This document shows, in pieces, positions 25,225 through 34,600 of a DNA stretch of 56,170 nucleotides. The notes under the pieces are model-generated. The model had not been told where the DNA came from. It made no database searches and saw nothing but the letters and a program-made list of their open reading frames with translations. The stretch's first letter is position 1; every line of letters begins with the position of its first letter. Position numbers and translations under genes: made by a program. The DNA is from Thermoproteota archaeon (GTDB lineage Archaea > Korarchaeota > Korarchaeia > Korarchaeales > Korarchaeaceae), in assembly GCA_027491415.1 (NCBI GenBank), contig JAOZFH010000035.1, positions 1 to 56,170 of the forward strand. The letters are read 5' to 3'.

Positions 25225-25845
25225 TCAGCGCTTTAGAATCTCTTCCCTACCCATGTCGAAGGCCCGTAGGTTCAGCTCCAAGTACTTCTTAGGAGCCTCC
25301 TTCTCCAGCGCCCTCCTCAGGGCGCCCTCATCGAACGGCAGCACTCCGAGGGCGTCCACGGCACCCAGCAGGACCGAGTTCGTCACGACTATGTCGCCAG
25401 CCCTCTCGGCCACCTCCACCGCGTTTAGCGCCTCGAGCCTCTTCGGCTTGAGCGCCTCCAGGACCTCCAGGATCTCCTTAACCTTGGGGATCCTCTTCCT
25501 CTCGAGGTAGGCGCCTATCGGAGCCACCAGGTGGGTGTTCATCACTATGGAGGTTCTGTCGGTGACGTAGCTGGCGTATCTCAGCGCCTCTATAGGCTCA
25601 AGGGCGACCAAGAGGTCGAGAGTTCCCTCCATTATCAGCGGGCTCACCACGTCTCTTCCTATCCTGATCTCGGTCTTGATGGAACCGTACCTCTGGGCCA
25701 GGCCGTGGACCTCGCTCTGCACGAAGTTCAGGCCCGAGTCGAGGGCCGCTCGGGTGATCACCCGGCTGGAGAACAGGATGCCCTGCCCCCCGACGCCGGC
25801 TATTATGATGTTGAACTCGGACCCGTCAGACGCCAATCTTCTCAC
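25225..25845 (-). CDS. iorB: Indolepyruvate:ferredoxin oxidoreductase, beta subunit
   Basis: Gamma-domain subunit (206 residues) of the oxygen-sensitive enzyme oxidising aryl-pyruvates to aryl-acetyl-CoA with ferredoxin reduction. Visible: NIIIAGVGGQGILFSSRVI near the N terminus, SEVHGLAQRYGSIKTEIRIG, and NTHLVAPIGAYL. It overlaps iorA by 20 bp, as expected for the two-subunit complex. Confidence 0.92.
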   Translation of the reverse strand: MRRLASDGSEFNIIIAGVGGQGILFSSRVITRAALDSGLNFVQSEVHGLAQRYGSIKTEIRIGRDVVSPLIMEGTLDLLVALEPIEALRYASYVTDRTSIVMNTHLVAPIGAYLERKRIPKVKEILEVLEALKPKRLEALNAVEVAERAGDIVVTNSVLLGAVDALGVLPFDEGALRRALEKEAPKKYLELNLRAFDMGREEILKR

Positions 25846-27721
25846 CCCTCCAATCCAGGGAGCCCTCCATCGGCTCTATCGCCCCGTATGGGCACACGTC
25901 GACGCAGGAGCCGCAGCCGAAGCACACGGTTGGGTCGATCTCCACGACCTTGCCGGTGTCCACGAAGGCCGGGCAGGCGTAGGTGTTGATGCAGACCCTG
26001 CAGTAGGTGCACTTGTCCGGGTCGACGCGGTAGGGGACGATCTTGACGCCCTCCCTCCTCAGCCTCCTCACGGTGAGCAGGGCGCACTCCCTGCGCATTA
26101 TGACGACGGACACTCCGTCGTGCTTCATGGCCTCCCTTACAGCGTTCTCGGCGGCCTTGAAGTCGAAGGGATCGACGATCTGGACGTGCTCCACGCCCAG
26201 GCCCCTGACCACCTTCTCTATGTCGAGGGCCGGAACCTCCTCGCCCATGGCCGAGACGGGCACTCCTGGGTGCGGCTGGTGGCCGGTCATGGCCGTGATC
26301 CTGTTGTCGAGCACTACCAGGAGGAACTTCCTGTTGTGGTGCACGGCGTTGATCAGCGCCGGAATCCCGGCGTGGAAGAACGTGGAGTCTCCTATGAGCG
26401 CCACGGTCTTCTGGTCCGTGGCGAGGCTGATGCCGTTGGCGAAGCCCACGCCAGAGCCCATGGCGTGCGTAACGTCGCCGAGGTTGAAGGGCCTCTGGAA
26501 AAGCAGAGCGTAGCAGCCGATGTCGTTCAGGTACACTGCCGAGCCCGCGGCGCGCCTTATGGCGTAGCCCGAGGCCCTGTGCGGGCAGGCCGGGCACATG
26601 ACCGGCGGCCTGTTCACGGCGAGTTCCAGGGCGGGCTTGGCCCTCTCCTCCAGAGCGCCGAAGTCGATCGGTGAGGGCTTTCCCGTCACCTTGGAGAGCG
26701 CCCCGACCACGAGCTTGATGTTGAGCTCCCCAACCCTCGGGAGGAGTCCCTGGGCCTTGCCTAGGATCTCGACATCCGGGGCGGTGTCCTTAGCTATCGC
26801 CTTGACTCTCTCCTCCAGGTACGGGTCGAGCTCCTCGACTATCAGGACCCTCTTGAGGCCGCGGAGGAACTCGCCGATACTCTCCGCCGGCAGGGGGTTG
26901 GTCATGGTCAGCTTGAGTATGGGGACGTCGAGCCCCATGGCCCTGGCGGCCTCGAGGACGTACGTGTAGGCGACACCCGAGGTTATTATGCCGAGTTCGC
27001 CGCTCCCGCCCCTCACCTCGGCGAACTCGGAGGCTAGCTCCCTCTCGATCCTGCTCAGCTTCTCCAGGAGCTCCCTGTGATGCTTCCTCGCTATGGCGCC
27101 GACCTGCACGTACCTGTCCGGCTCGGGGGGCTTGAACTTGCCCTTCCCCCTCCTCTCCCTGATCTCGCCCAGCCTCACGGGCGCCCTGGTGTGGCTTATC
27201 CTGGTGGTGGACCTGACCAGGAACGGCAGGGCATACCTCTCCGAGAGGTCGAAGGCCCTGTACACCAGGTCCTTGGCCTCCTGAGGCGTGGAGGGCTCGA
27301 GCATGGGGAGACCCATGGCCACGGCGTAGTGCCTGTTGTCCTGCTCGTTCTGGCTGCTGTGGGCGTGGGGGTCGTCGGCGCTGACGACGACGAGCCCGCC
27401 TATGGTGCCCGCGTAGGTGAGCGTGAAGAGCGCGTCCGCCGCCACGTTCACGCCGACGTGCTTCATGAAGCACATGGCCCTCAGGCCGGACCACGCGGCG
27501 CCTATAGCAACCTCAGAGGCCACCTTCTCGTTGGTCGCCCACTCGAAGTGGAACCCCAGCTCCCTGGCGGCCTCCGCCAGGGTCTCTCCGATCTCGGTGC
27601 TGGGGGTCCCCGGGTAGGCCGCGGCTACGTCCAAACCGGCCTCTATGGCCCCCCTGGCAATCGCCTCGTTCCCAAGAAGCGGCACAATCGAACCAGGGGG
27701 GGAGAGAACCGCCTTTGACAT
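25826..27721 (-). CDS. iorA: Indolepyruvate:ferredoxin oxidoreductase, alpha subunit
   Basis: Catalytic subunit (631 residues): pyrimidine domain LLGNEAIARGAIEAG and YPGTPSTEIGETL, TPP-binding domain with MCPACPHRASGYAI and IGDSTFFHAGI...DNRITAMTGHQPHPG, then a C-terminal two-cluster ferredoxin domain CTYCRVCINTYACPAF and CFGCGSCVDVCPYGA. Converts aromatic 2-oxo acids made by transamination into acyl-CoA. ATG 27721 follows ggggga(g) by about eight bases, and a tttaaac TATA element lies about 35 bp upstream. Together with the ADP-forming CoA synthetase upstream it fits amino-acid fermentation with ATP formation. Confidence 0.94.
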   Translation of the reverse strand: MSKAVLSPPGSIVPLLGNEAIARGAIEAGLDVAAAYPGTPSTEIGETLAEAARELGFHFEWATNEKVASEVAIGAAWSGLRAMCFMKHVGVNVAADALFTLTYAGTIGGLVVVSADDPHAHSSQNEQDNRHYAVAMGLPMLEPSTPQEAKDLVYRAFDLSERYALPFLVRSTTRISHTRAPVRLGEIRERRGKGKFKPPEPDRYVQVGAIARKHHRELLEKLSRIERELASEFAEVRGGSGELGIITSGVAYTYVLEAARAMGLDVPILKLTMTNPLPAESIGEFLRGLKRVLIVEELDPYLEERVKAIAKDTAPDVEILGKAQGLLPRVGELNIKLVVGALSKVTGKPSPIDFGALEERAKPALELAVNRPPVMCPACPHRASGYAIRRAAGSAVYLNDIGCYALLFQRPFNLGDVTHAMGSGVGFANGISLATDQKTVALIGDSTFFHAGIPALINAVHHNRKFLLVVLDNRITAMTGHQPHPGVPVSAMGEEVPALDIEKVVRGLGVEHVQIVDPFDFKAAENAVREAMKHDGVSVVIMRRECALLTVRRLRREGVKIVPYRVDPDKCTYCRVCINTYACPAFVDTGKVVEIDPTVCFGCGSCVDVCPYGAIEPMEGSLDWRGEKIGV

Positions 27722-27864
27722 ACTATCAGCTCCCCCGCGAGCCTCGGGGGGATTTGGTTTAAACTTTGAGCAATTTTTGGGGGCCAGCCTCCCGGTGTTC
27801 GGACGGCTCTCACGCGGCCTCAGGTCGGGGCGCGATCCCTCTACCTCTGGCCCCTGACACACGG

Positions 27865-29268
27865 TCAGAGATTCTTGGTCCTCTTCCACCACTCGACCAT
27901 GGCGGCCACGGCGCCGACGGCCCTCTCCGGGGTCGGGAACGCGGGTATCCCCCTGGAGTTGAGCAGGTCGGCGGCCCGCTCGGACCTCTCCCCTCCCATG
28001 AGCATGACTGCTATGGGCTTGTCGGTCCCCTCGGCCGCCCTCAGAACGGCCCTAGCTATCCCCTCGGGGTCAGTGACGGCGGTCTCGCAGTAGAGCACGA
28101 TCACGTTGTCCACCGACTCGTGCTCCAGCGCAGCCCTCACGGCCCCCTCGAACTCCGGCTCGGCCGCCTGGCCGGTGAGGTCGACGGGGTTCTTCGGGCT
28201 CCCGAAGGGAGGCATGTAGGAGCGGAAGGTCTCCTTGAGGTCCTCGGGCGGGTCTAAGAGGTCGAGCCCCGATAGCTCGGCGGCGTCGGTGGCCAAGACG
28301 CCGGCGCCTCCCCCGTTGGTCACTATGACCGTCCTGGTCCCCCTCGGGACCCTCCTGGACGCGAAGGCCCTGGCCCAGTCGAAGGCCTGCTCGACGCTGT
28401 AGGCCCTCAGGATCCCGGTCTGCCTGAAGACGGACTCGTAGACCGCGTCCATGCCAGCCAGAGAGCCCGTGTGGGACGAGGCCGCCATGCTGCCCCTCGC
28501 GCTCCTCCCCGCCTTGAGGACGATCACGGGCTTTCTCGGGGTTACCCTCCTGGCGACCTCCATGAACCTCCTGCCCTCCTTGACCCCCTCCATGTAGACC
28601 AGGATCACGTCCGTGTCTTCGTCCTCCGAGAGCCAGAGCAGGAGGTCGGAGTCCTCGATGTCTGACTTGTTGCCCACGCTCACCACGGCAGAGAGGCCTA
28701 TCCTCTCGGTTATAGTCCAGCCCATCAGGGCGATTCCGAGGGCCCCGGACTGCGTGACGAACGCTATGGATCCGGGGAGGACCTTCGTCGGCCCGAACGT
28801 GGCGTTCATCCTCGCCGGGGTGTAGACGACGCCGAATATGTTGGGCCCCAGGACCCTCATCCCCCTCTCGTGGGCCCTCCTGACGAGCTCCTCCTCGAGC
28901 TCCCTCTCTCCAACCTCCGAGAACCCGCTGGATATCACGGCCACCGCCCTCGCCCCCTTCTCGCCGAGGTCGTCTATCGCGTCCAGAACGTACCTGGCCG
29001 GGATGGAGACGACCCCCAGGTCAACGGTCCCCGGGATCTCGGAGACGGAGTGGTAGCACCTGAGGCCCAGGATCTCGTCCGCCTTCGGGTTCACGGGGTA
29101 TATCCTCCCCCGATACCCGTACTCGACGAGGTTCTTGAGGATCTCGTGTCCTATCTTTCCAGGGGTCCTAGAGGCCCCGATCACAGCGATCGATGACGGC
29201 CTGAACAGAGCGTCCAGGGCCCTGACCGATTCCAACGCCCGCGACCTCCTCGCGGGCGAAAGCGCCAC
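27865..29268 (-). CDS. Acyl-CoA synthetase (ADP-forming), alpha subunit
   Basis: 467-residue alpha subunit of archaeal acetate/aryl-acetate:CoA ligase (ADP-forming), which converts acyl-CoA, ADP and phosphate to acid and ATP. CoA-binding domain: FRPSSIAVIGASRTPGKIGHE, GYRGRIYPVNPKADEILG. Ligase domain: LGPNIFGVVYTPARMNATFG, AFVTQSGALG, SVGNKSDI and the phospho-histidine region MAASSHTGSLAG. No beta (ATP-grasp) subunit is adjacent, so it must be encoded elsewhere. Its location upstream of iorAB suggests shared use of aryl-acetyl-CoA. Confidence 0.88.
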   Translation of the reverse strand: MALSPARRSRALESVRALDALFRPSSIAVIGASRTPGKIGHEILKNLVEYGYRGRIYPVNPKADEILGLRCYHSVSEIPGTVDLGVVSIPARYVLDAIDDLGEKGARAVAVISSGFSEVGERELEEELVRRAHERGMRVLGPNIFGVVYTPARMNATFGPTKVLPGSIAFVTQSGALGIALMGWTITERIGLSAVVSVGNKSDIEDSDLLLWLSEDEDTDVILVYMEGVKEGRRFMEVARRVTPRKPVIVLKAGRSARGSMAASSHTGSLAGMDAVYESVFRQTGILRAYSVEQAFDWARAFASRRVPRGTRTVIVTNGGGAGVLATDAAELSGLDLLDPPEDLKETFRSYMPPFGSPKNPVDLTGQAAEPEFEGAVRAALEHESVDNVIVLYCETAVTDPEGIARAVLRAAEGTDKPIAVMLMGGERSERAADLLNSRGIPAFPTPERAVGAVAAMVEWWKRTKNL

Positions 29269-29296
29269 ATGGGTAAAATCTTTTCCATCGATGGGG

Positions 29297-29812
29297 TCAT
29301 CCGCTCAGGAGGTCTCGAATCACCTCGGTGGCCCTGTCTTTGGCGTGATGGATGTTTTTAACGCTCTTACCTCTCTCTTTCATCTCTGAAGCAGGCCTCA
29401 GGGCGTATCCAACTGCCAGGGGGGCGCCGTACCTCTCGTCCACCACGACCACAAGGTCCCCCTCCTCGACATCGTCGTCCACGTCCACTATGCCCGGCCC
29501 CATCACGTCCGCCCCGTTCAGGATGAACCTGACCGCGCCCTGGTCCACCACGACCCTCTTCACCCTGACCCCCTCCCTGAGGGCGCCGACGAATGGAACG
29601 ACCTCTCCGGTGGCCTTCTGAACCAGCACCGGCCTGCCCTCGTAAAGCAGGACCCTCTCGATCCCCTTGCCCGTCTCGTACTCCACGGCCTCCAGCGAAA
29701 CCTTCAGCCTTGGGAAGAGTGTCGCCAGCTCTGGGTGTCGCTCTATGAGCGAGCTCACTATCTCCCTGCTCTCCCTAGCGGAGATGAAGTACCTCTTCTG
29801 CTTAGCCGGCAT
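29297..29812 (-). CDS. PUA-domain RNA-binding protein (MCT-1/Tma20-like)
   Basis: 171 residues with an N-terminal pre-PUA (DUF1947-like) domain (KQKRYFISARESREIVSSL, FPRLKVSLEAVEYETG) and a C-terminal PUA domain (RFILNGADVMGPGIVDVD, GDLVVVVDERYGAPLAVGYAL). Eukaryotic relatives (MCT-1, eIF2D) act in translation reinitiation and ribosome recycling; an archaeal translational role is likely. ATG 29812 is leaderless from the shared TATA element with tRNA-Asp. Confidence 0.85.
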   Translation of the reverse strand: MPAKQKRYFISARESREIVSSLIERHPELATLFPRLKVSLEAVEYETGKGIERVLLYEGRPVLVQKATGEVVPFVGALREGVRVKRVVVDQGAVRFILNGADVMGPGIVDVDDDVEEGDLVVVVDERYGAPLAVGYALRPASEMKERGKSVKNIHHAKDRATEVIRDLLSG

Positions 29813-29833
29813 CCCGGCCGGGTCGCGCGGGCT

Positions 29834-29845
29834 AAATTTATATTC
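29834..29845. promoter_or_regulatory. Bidirectional TATA region between PUA gene and tRNA-Asp
   Basis: The patch taaatttatatt is the only A/T-rich stretch. Plus-strand reading (tttatatt) is about 28 bp before tRNA position 1 at 29871; minus-strand reading (atataaattta) is about 27 bp before ATG 29812. Confidence 0.5.
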
Positions 29846-29870
29846 CGGATCACCGGGCGGCCCACGCGGT

Positions 29871-29944
29871 GCCCGGGTGGTGTAGCCAGGCTAGCATAGG
29901 AGCCTGTCGAGCTCCAGACCCGGGTTCAAATCCCGGCCCGGGCG
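29871..29944 (+). tRNA. tRNA-Asp (GUC), CCA encoded
   Basis: Acceptor gcccggg (29871-29877) pairs with cccgggc (29937-29943); discriminator G 29944, the usual Asp discriminator; CCA at 29945-29947. Anticodon arm ggagc-ctGTCga-gctcc gives anticodon GUC. T arm ccggg-ttcaaat-cccgg. No intron. Confidence 0.95.
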
Positions 29945-29947
29945 CCA

Positions 29948-30303
29948 CCCACTCCATCCATCGACCCGCCGCCCCCTCACGAGCGGCGGCCCACGCCCGG
30001 CCGTCCGTCCCTCAGTCGATCTCCGGGTGACGTTGGCCGAACATAGTTTGCGACCCGGTCTCGCCGCCAGGGTGCGTGCACGTCTTGCGCTTTCCAGGCC
30101 TACCCAAGCCTGAGAAGGCCCCTCTCACGGCCCCCCGCGTCGCTCGGGGGGTTCCAGTGACGAGGGCCGAGGCCGAGACCGGGAGGTCCACCGCTCGCGG
30201 GTTCGCGGAGGCCGGAGCTTAGACGTAGACTAGGGAGGGCTAGAGGGGGTCAAGAGAGAGCCCCCGATCTCGGCGTCTCCTTAGGGGACGGGTTCCTGCC
30301 CGC
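29948..30303. other. Intergenic region, GC-rich, no gene recognised
   Basis: About 350 bp without a convincing ORF. It holds several potential hairpins: tgaga...tctca near 30110-30130, a 7-bp stem ccccccg...cggggggg near 30133-30155, and ggggg...ccccc near 30245-30266 that could end the convergent transcripts. I looked for SRP RNA and RNase P RNA core motifs on both strands and did not find them. A structured RNA cannot be excluded. Confidence 0.35.
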
Positions 30304-31494
30304 CTAGGACCCGCTCCCGGCGGACGCCCAGCCCAGCCCCCCAATCCGGGTGAGGGAAGCCGCGGCCGAGAAGGCGGCAAGGAGGAGGCCAGACGTGATT
30401 GCGGTCTCGACCACCCCAACCGAGTCCCCGAGCCAGCCGCCGGCCGCGATACCCGCGGCGAGCGCCACGGAGAGCACCGAGTCCACGACCGCGAGACCCC
30501 TGCCCCTAGAGCCCTCTGGGAGGTGTGCCAAGAGGTAGCTCCTCCACGAGACCCAAAGCACCGCCCCGAGAACGCCAAAGAGAGCGCCGACCACGTAGGG
30601 GTTGGGGAACACGGGGAACAGAAGCGTCGTGACGCCTTGAAGGCCAAAGGCCGTCGTGATCAGGGTTCCCGTCCTCCTCGACGTGTCGACGCCCTCCATG
30701 GCGACGTAGGCGGCCGCCGAGGCCAACGACATGGACAGGAAGAGGTCTCCGTAGGCCCCCGGTCCCAGGTCCGAGAGTACGGGGGCCCAGAGCGCCCTCC
30801 CCATCCCGAACAGGACGTTCCCCACGAGCCCGTAGGCCACCAGGGGGACAATCTCTGGGGTGAGCAGGGGGCGGATTCCCGGGATCCGCTCCCTCCGATC
30901 ATCCCCACGCCCCCCGTCGACTGAGGGGCCGGGAGAGCCCGCCCCCAGCCGAGCGAAGAGAGTTCCCGAGACGAGGAACAGGGCGGCAGACAGCAAGGCG
31001 GCCGGCCGGTGGCGCCCTAGGTCCCCTAGGATCCTCCCTCCCAGGGAGTAACCCACCCCGCTTCCCACAGAGTCGGCCAGGCTTATTCTGGAGACCAGCC
31101 TCTGAAGGGCCGGGCTCACCCCGCCCGACACCTCCGGGAGAGAGGCCTCGAGGCCGTAGCCCCAGAGGTCGAGGGGCTGGGAGGCGACGACGGCGGCAGC
31201 CCACGCGCCGGCCGTCCCGAGGTCCAGCATACGCTGCGACGCGGCCGACACCGCCGACGCGAGGAGGAGGCCTAGGAGCGCCGCCCTCTTGGCGCCAAGC
31301 CTGTCCACGACCCAGCCGGCAACGACGGACGTGACGACGTATGGGAGCATCTCGAAGACGAGGGTGAGCCCGTAGCCCAGCGAAGTCCCGGTGGCCTCGT
31401 ATCCCACCCACTCAATCGCCACGTAGAGGACGCCGGACGCCACCGACGCGGTGAGCGTGGCTGCCAGCAGCGCCAGGACCTCTCTCCACCACAA
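30304..31494 (-). CDS. MFS-type transporter
   Basis: 396-residue polytopic membrane protein with about 12 hydrophobic helices. The MFS loop 2-3 signature appears as VVAGWVVDRLGAKRAALLG (GxxxDrxGrr pattern). Other helices include VLALLAATLTASVASGVLYVAI, LVGNVLFGMGRALW and VVDSVLSVALAAGIAAGGWLGDSVG. Substrate unknown; drug or sugar efflux are common in this group. TTG 31494 is preceded by gggaggggg five bases upstream. Stands alone, divergent from the large secreted protein. Confidence 0.75.
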   Translation of the reverse strand: MWWREVLALLAATLTASVASGVLYVAIEWVGYEATGTSLGYGLTLVFEMLPYVVTSVVAGWVVDRLGAKRAALLGLLLASAVSAASQRMLDLGTAGAWAAAVVASQPLDLWGYGLEASLPEVSGGVSPALQRLVSRISLADSVGSGVGYSLGGRILGDLGRHRPAALLSAALFLVSGTLFARLGAGSPGPSVDGGRGDDRRERIPGIRPLLTPEIVPLVAYGLVGNVLFGMGRALWAPVLSDLGPGAYGDLFLSMSLASAAAYVAMEGVDTSRRTGTLITTAFGLQGVTTLLFPVFPNPYVVGALFGVLGAVLWVSWRSYLLAHLPEGSRGRGLAVVDSVLSVALAAGIAAGGWLGDSVGVVETAITSGLLLAAFSAAASLTRIGGLGWASAGSGS

Positions 31495-31660
31495 CCAGGC
31501 CCCCTCCCGGTGGCCCCGCCGGGGAGATCAGCGGGCATCCAGCCCGCGCCGCGCGGCCGACCGAGGGCTCCCGAGGCGGCCCTCCAGCTGCGGGGCAGCT
31601 GGTTCGGCTTGCCCCCAACTCGACTTAATTATCCCCCCGACAGCCGTCGGCTGAGGCGGG

Positions 31661-34600
31661 TTGAGGGTCCAGTCGCTGCCTCTGCTGGCGCTGCTCCTCT
31701 TCTCAACGCTGGCGGCCGGAGGCGGGCCCCCGCCGGCGATCCACCAGGGGGCGGGGGGCCCTGAGCTCGGTGTCTACGAGCCCTGCCCCTCCCCCGGAGA
31801 CTGCGACGTGAGGGCGGGCCTCAGGAGGATCGTGGAGGCCGGGGGGAACGCCGTCCTGGTGACGGTGGTCGACGGCGAGGGCGCCCTCTACCCCTCGAGG
31901 GTCCTTCCGATGGCGAACTACGCCGACCCAGGATACGTCTCGAGCGTGGTGAGGGAGGCGCACCGCCTGGGCCTGAGGGTCTACGCATGGGTCAACATCC
32001 CGCACGAGCACTGGCTGAGGGATCACCCGGACTGGATCGCGGTGCTTTCCGACGGGAGGCCGGCGGACTTCTACGATGACGACTACTTCCACAGGATAGT
32101 CTCACCGGCAAGGCTCGTGAGGGAGCCCGAGTGCGTCTCGACCCTCAGGGCCCTCTTCATGGAGATCGCGTCCTTGGGCTTCGACGGCGTGGACGTGAAC
32201 GACAACTTCCAGTTCTCCGACCAGTACATCGAGTCCCAGGACGTCTCGCTACTCACGAGCTACGACGAGTTCACCGTGAGGGCGTTCGAGGAGGACACGG
32301 GCATCCACGTCCCCGGATCCGGCCCGAGGGAGTGGGCAAGCTTCCTGGAGTCCGACGAGGACGCCTGGCGGGCCTGGGTGAGGTGGAGGGCTAGGCAGGT
32401 CACGAGGCTGATCGAGATCATCGCCGGCGCGGTCCACGAGGTAGACCCGAACCTGCCGGTTAGGCCTCACCTGCTGATCTGGGACCCTCTCGCCACCTAC
32501 GGGCTTGACTACGCCGCCCTGGCGGAGGCGACCGGGACGGGAACCCTCTACGTGATGGTCCCGTCGGAGGAGCCGAGGGCCTGGCACGTGCGGGCCGTGA
32601 CCCAGGCCAGGCGCGCCGGGGCGAGGGTCGTGGTGGCCTCCACGTACCTCTACGGGATCTCCTACTCCGACGACCCCGTGGGCGAGGCGAGGAGGAGGGG
32701 GATGTGGCTGGCGGAGGCGGGGGCCGACGCCGTGTACGTCCACTGGTTCGGGGACGCCGAGGACCTCTCCCTCTGGGACGCGGTTCGCGCCGTCTTCCGG
32801 GGGTTCGTGGAGGTGAAGTCGGCCGTAGAGAGGTTCCGATGGCTCTACGGGGCAAGGGCCGTCTCGCTCTGGATGGGACCAGGGGAGGCCGCCGAGGCTG
32901 ACGTGGCCTCGGTCGTGGGGAGGCTGGCCGGCCAGGGGGTGAGCCTCATCGAGCTGGACGTGGGGCTCAGCTCCTACAGCCTGATGTACGACGATCGCGG
33001 GTTCGAGGAGGCCCTGCGGGTGGTCAGGGAGGTCGCCGACGAGGCGCACAAGAGGGGGCTCAGGGTGGCCGTTTACCTCCCGGCGCTCGAGGTGGTGTCA
33101 GACGCGACCGCCGGCCGGACGTTCGGGGTCGAGCACGGGGGGTGGGTGCAGAGGGCGCTGGACGGCACCCCCCTCCTGGCCACCGGGAGGGAGCTGGGCG
33201 TGGTCTGGGTGGGGCCGAACGAGGAGGACGCCTGGGTCTCTCCAGCGTCCCCCCACAGGTGGGTGATAGCGGACCGGGCCAGGAGGCTCGTGGAGGAGGG
33301 TGGGGCCGACGCGGTATGGCTGGACGTCCCCCACATGCCCTCCTACCTGACGGAGGGGCTGAGCGACCTGTGGCCCGACGCCTCCGAGTGGGGGGCCCGG
33401 TCGTTCGGGGAGCTCTACTGGGACGACCCGCCGTCGGAGCCCGACTGGGACGACCCGGCCTTCAGGGAGTGGCTGGCGTGGAGGCACGAGGTCACGCTGG
33501 ACTTCGTCCTAGAGGTGGCCGAGGCCGTCTACGAGGCGGGCGGCGTGCTGATGGTCGAGACCTCGGCCAACGACGCCTCGGGCAACGAGCTGGGCTTCGA
33601 CCCAACGCTGCTGAGGTGGTGCCCCGTGGTGGCGCTGGTTCCCGAGATAGGCCCGCCGGCCTGGGGAGAGCAGGCCAGGGCGGATGTTAGGGTCTGGTCG
33701 GATTATCTGGCCATGCTTAAGCACGCCAGGTCCTGCACCCCGGGCAGGCCGGTCCTCCCGCTAACCTACGGCGTTAACCCGGCGGACGCTGCCAGGCAGC
33801 TGGCCCTCGTGCTCGCCTCGGCGGACGGGTTCTTCGAGACGAATTTCGACGGCTACATGACCGGGTCCGTCGGTCCCGAGTTCAGGGAGAGGGCCTTCAG
33901 GCTCGTCAGCCTCCTCTCGGGGCCGAGGATGTCCGAGGCAAAGGTGGCCGTGCTCTTCTCCAGGGCCTCGAGGGACTACGTGGACGGCTACGTCAACGAC
34001 ATCTACGACGTGTCGGGCACGACCCACATGGCCGCCTTCAGGGGGGCGGTGGAGGCGCTGGTGAGGGCGGGGGTGCAGTTCGACGTCCTCCCGGTGGAGG
34101 AGCTACGCCCCGGGGAACTCGACGGGTACGAGGTCGTCATAGCGCCTCAGGTCAGGTGCCTCGGCGAGGGCGCCAGGCGCGCCCTCCTGAAGTATGGGGG
34201 GACTTTGCTCGTGATCGGAGAGCTTGGGTCCATGAATGAGCTGGGAGGCCCAGCAGAGCCGCTGGAGGTGGGGGTGAAGGTGACGGTCGGTGACCTCTCA
34301 GACCTCCTGGCGGAGTACGCCTCGGATGTTGAGGCGCCCGGGGGTGTGGTGGTCGAGGAGTTCTCGATCCCCGGGTGCAGGCTCGCGGCGGTCGTGGCCA
34401 CTGCCGGCGCCGGCGGTGGTGAGTTCCGGGTGCCCGGAGGCTCCTGGGTCCTGAGCCTGGACTCCTGGTCGGCCTGGCCGTCCGGCGGGGCCGAGCCCAC
34501 CCCTGACTCGGCCGCCCTCGTGATCCTGGAGGCGTCGCCGGGCGGCGGAAACCTGGACCTGGGCCGAGCCTTGGCCTGGGCCCCCTCGGCGGTGGACTCG

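Noticed and set aside
29948-30303. SRP RNA or RNase P RNA
   Set aside because: Neither the conserved ggaaggg-type SRP loops nor the RNase P gaggaaagtcc and acagaa cores are visible on either strand.
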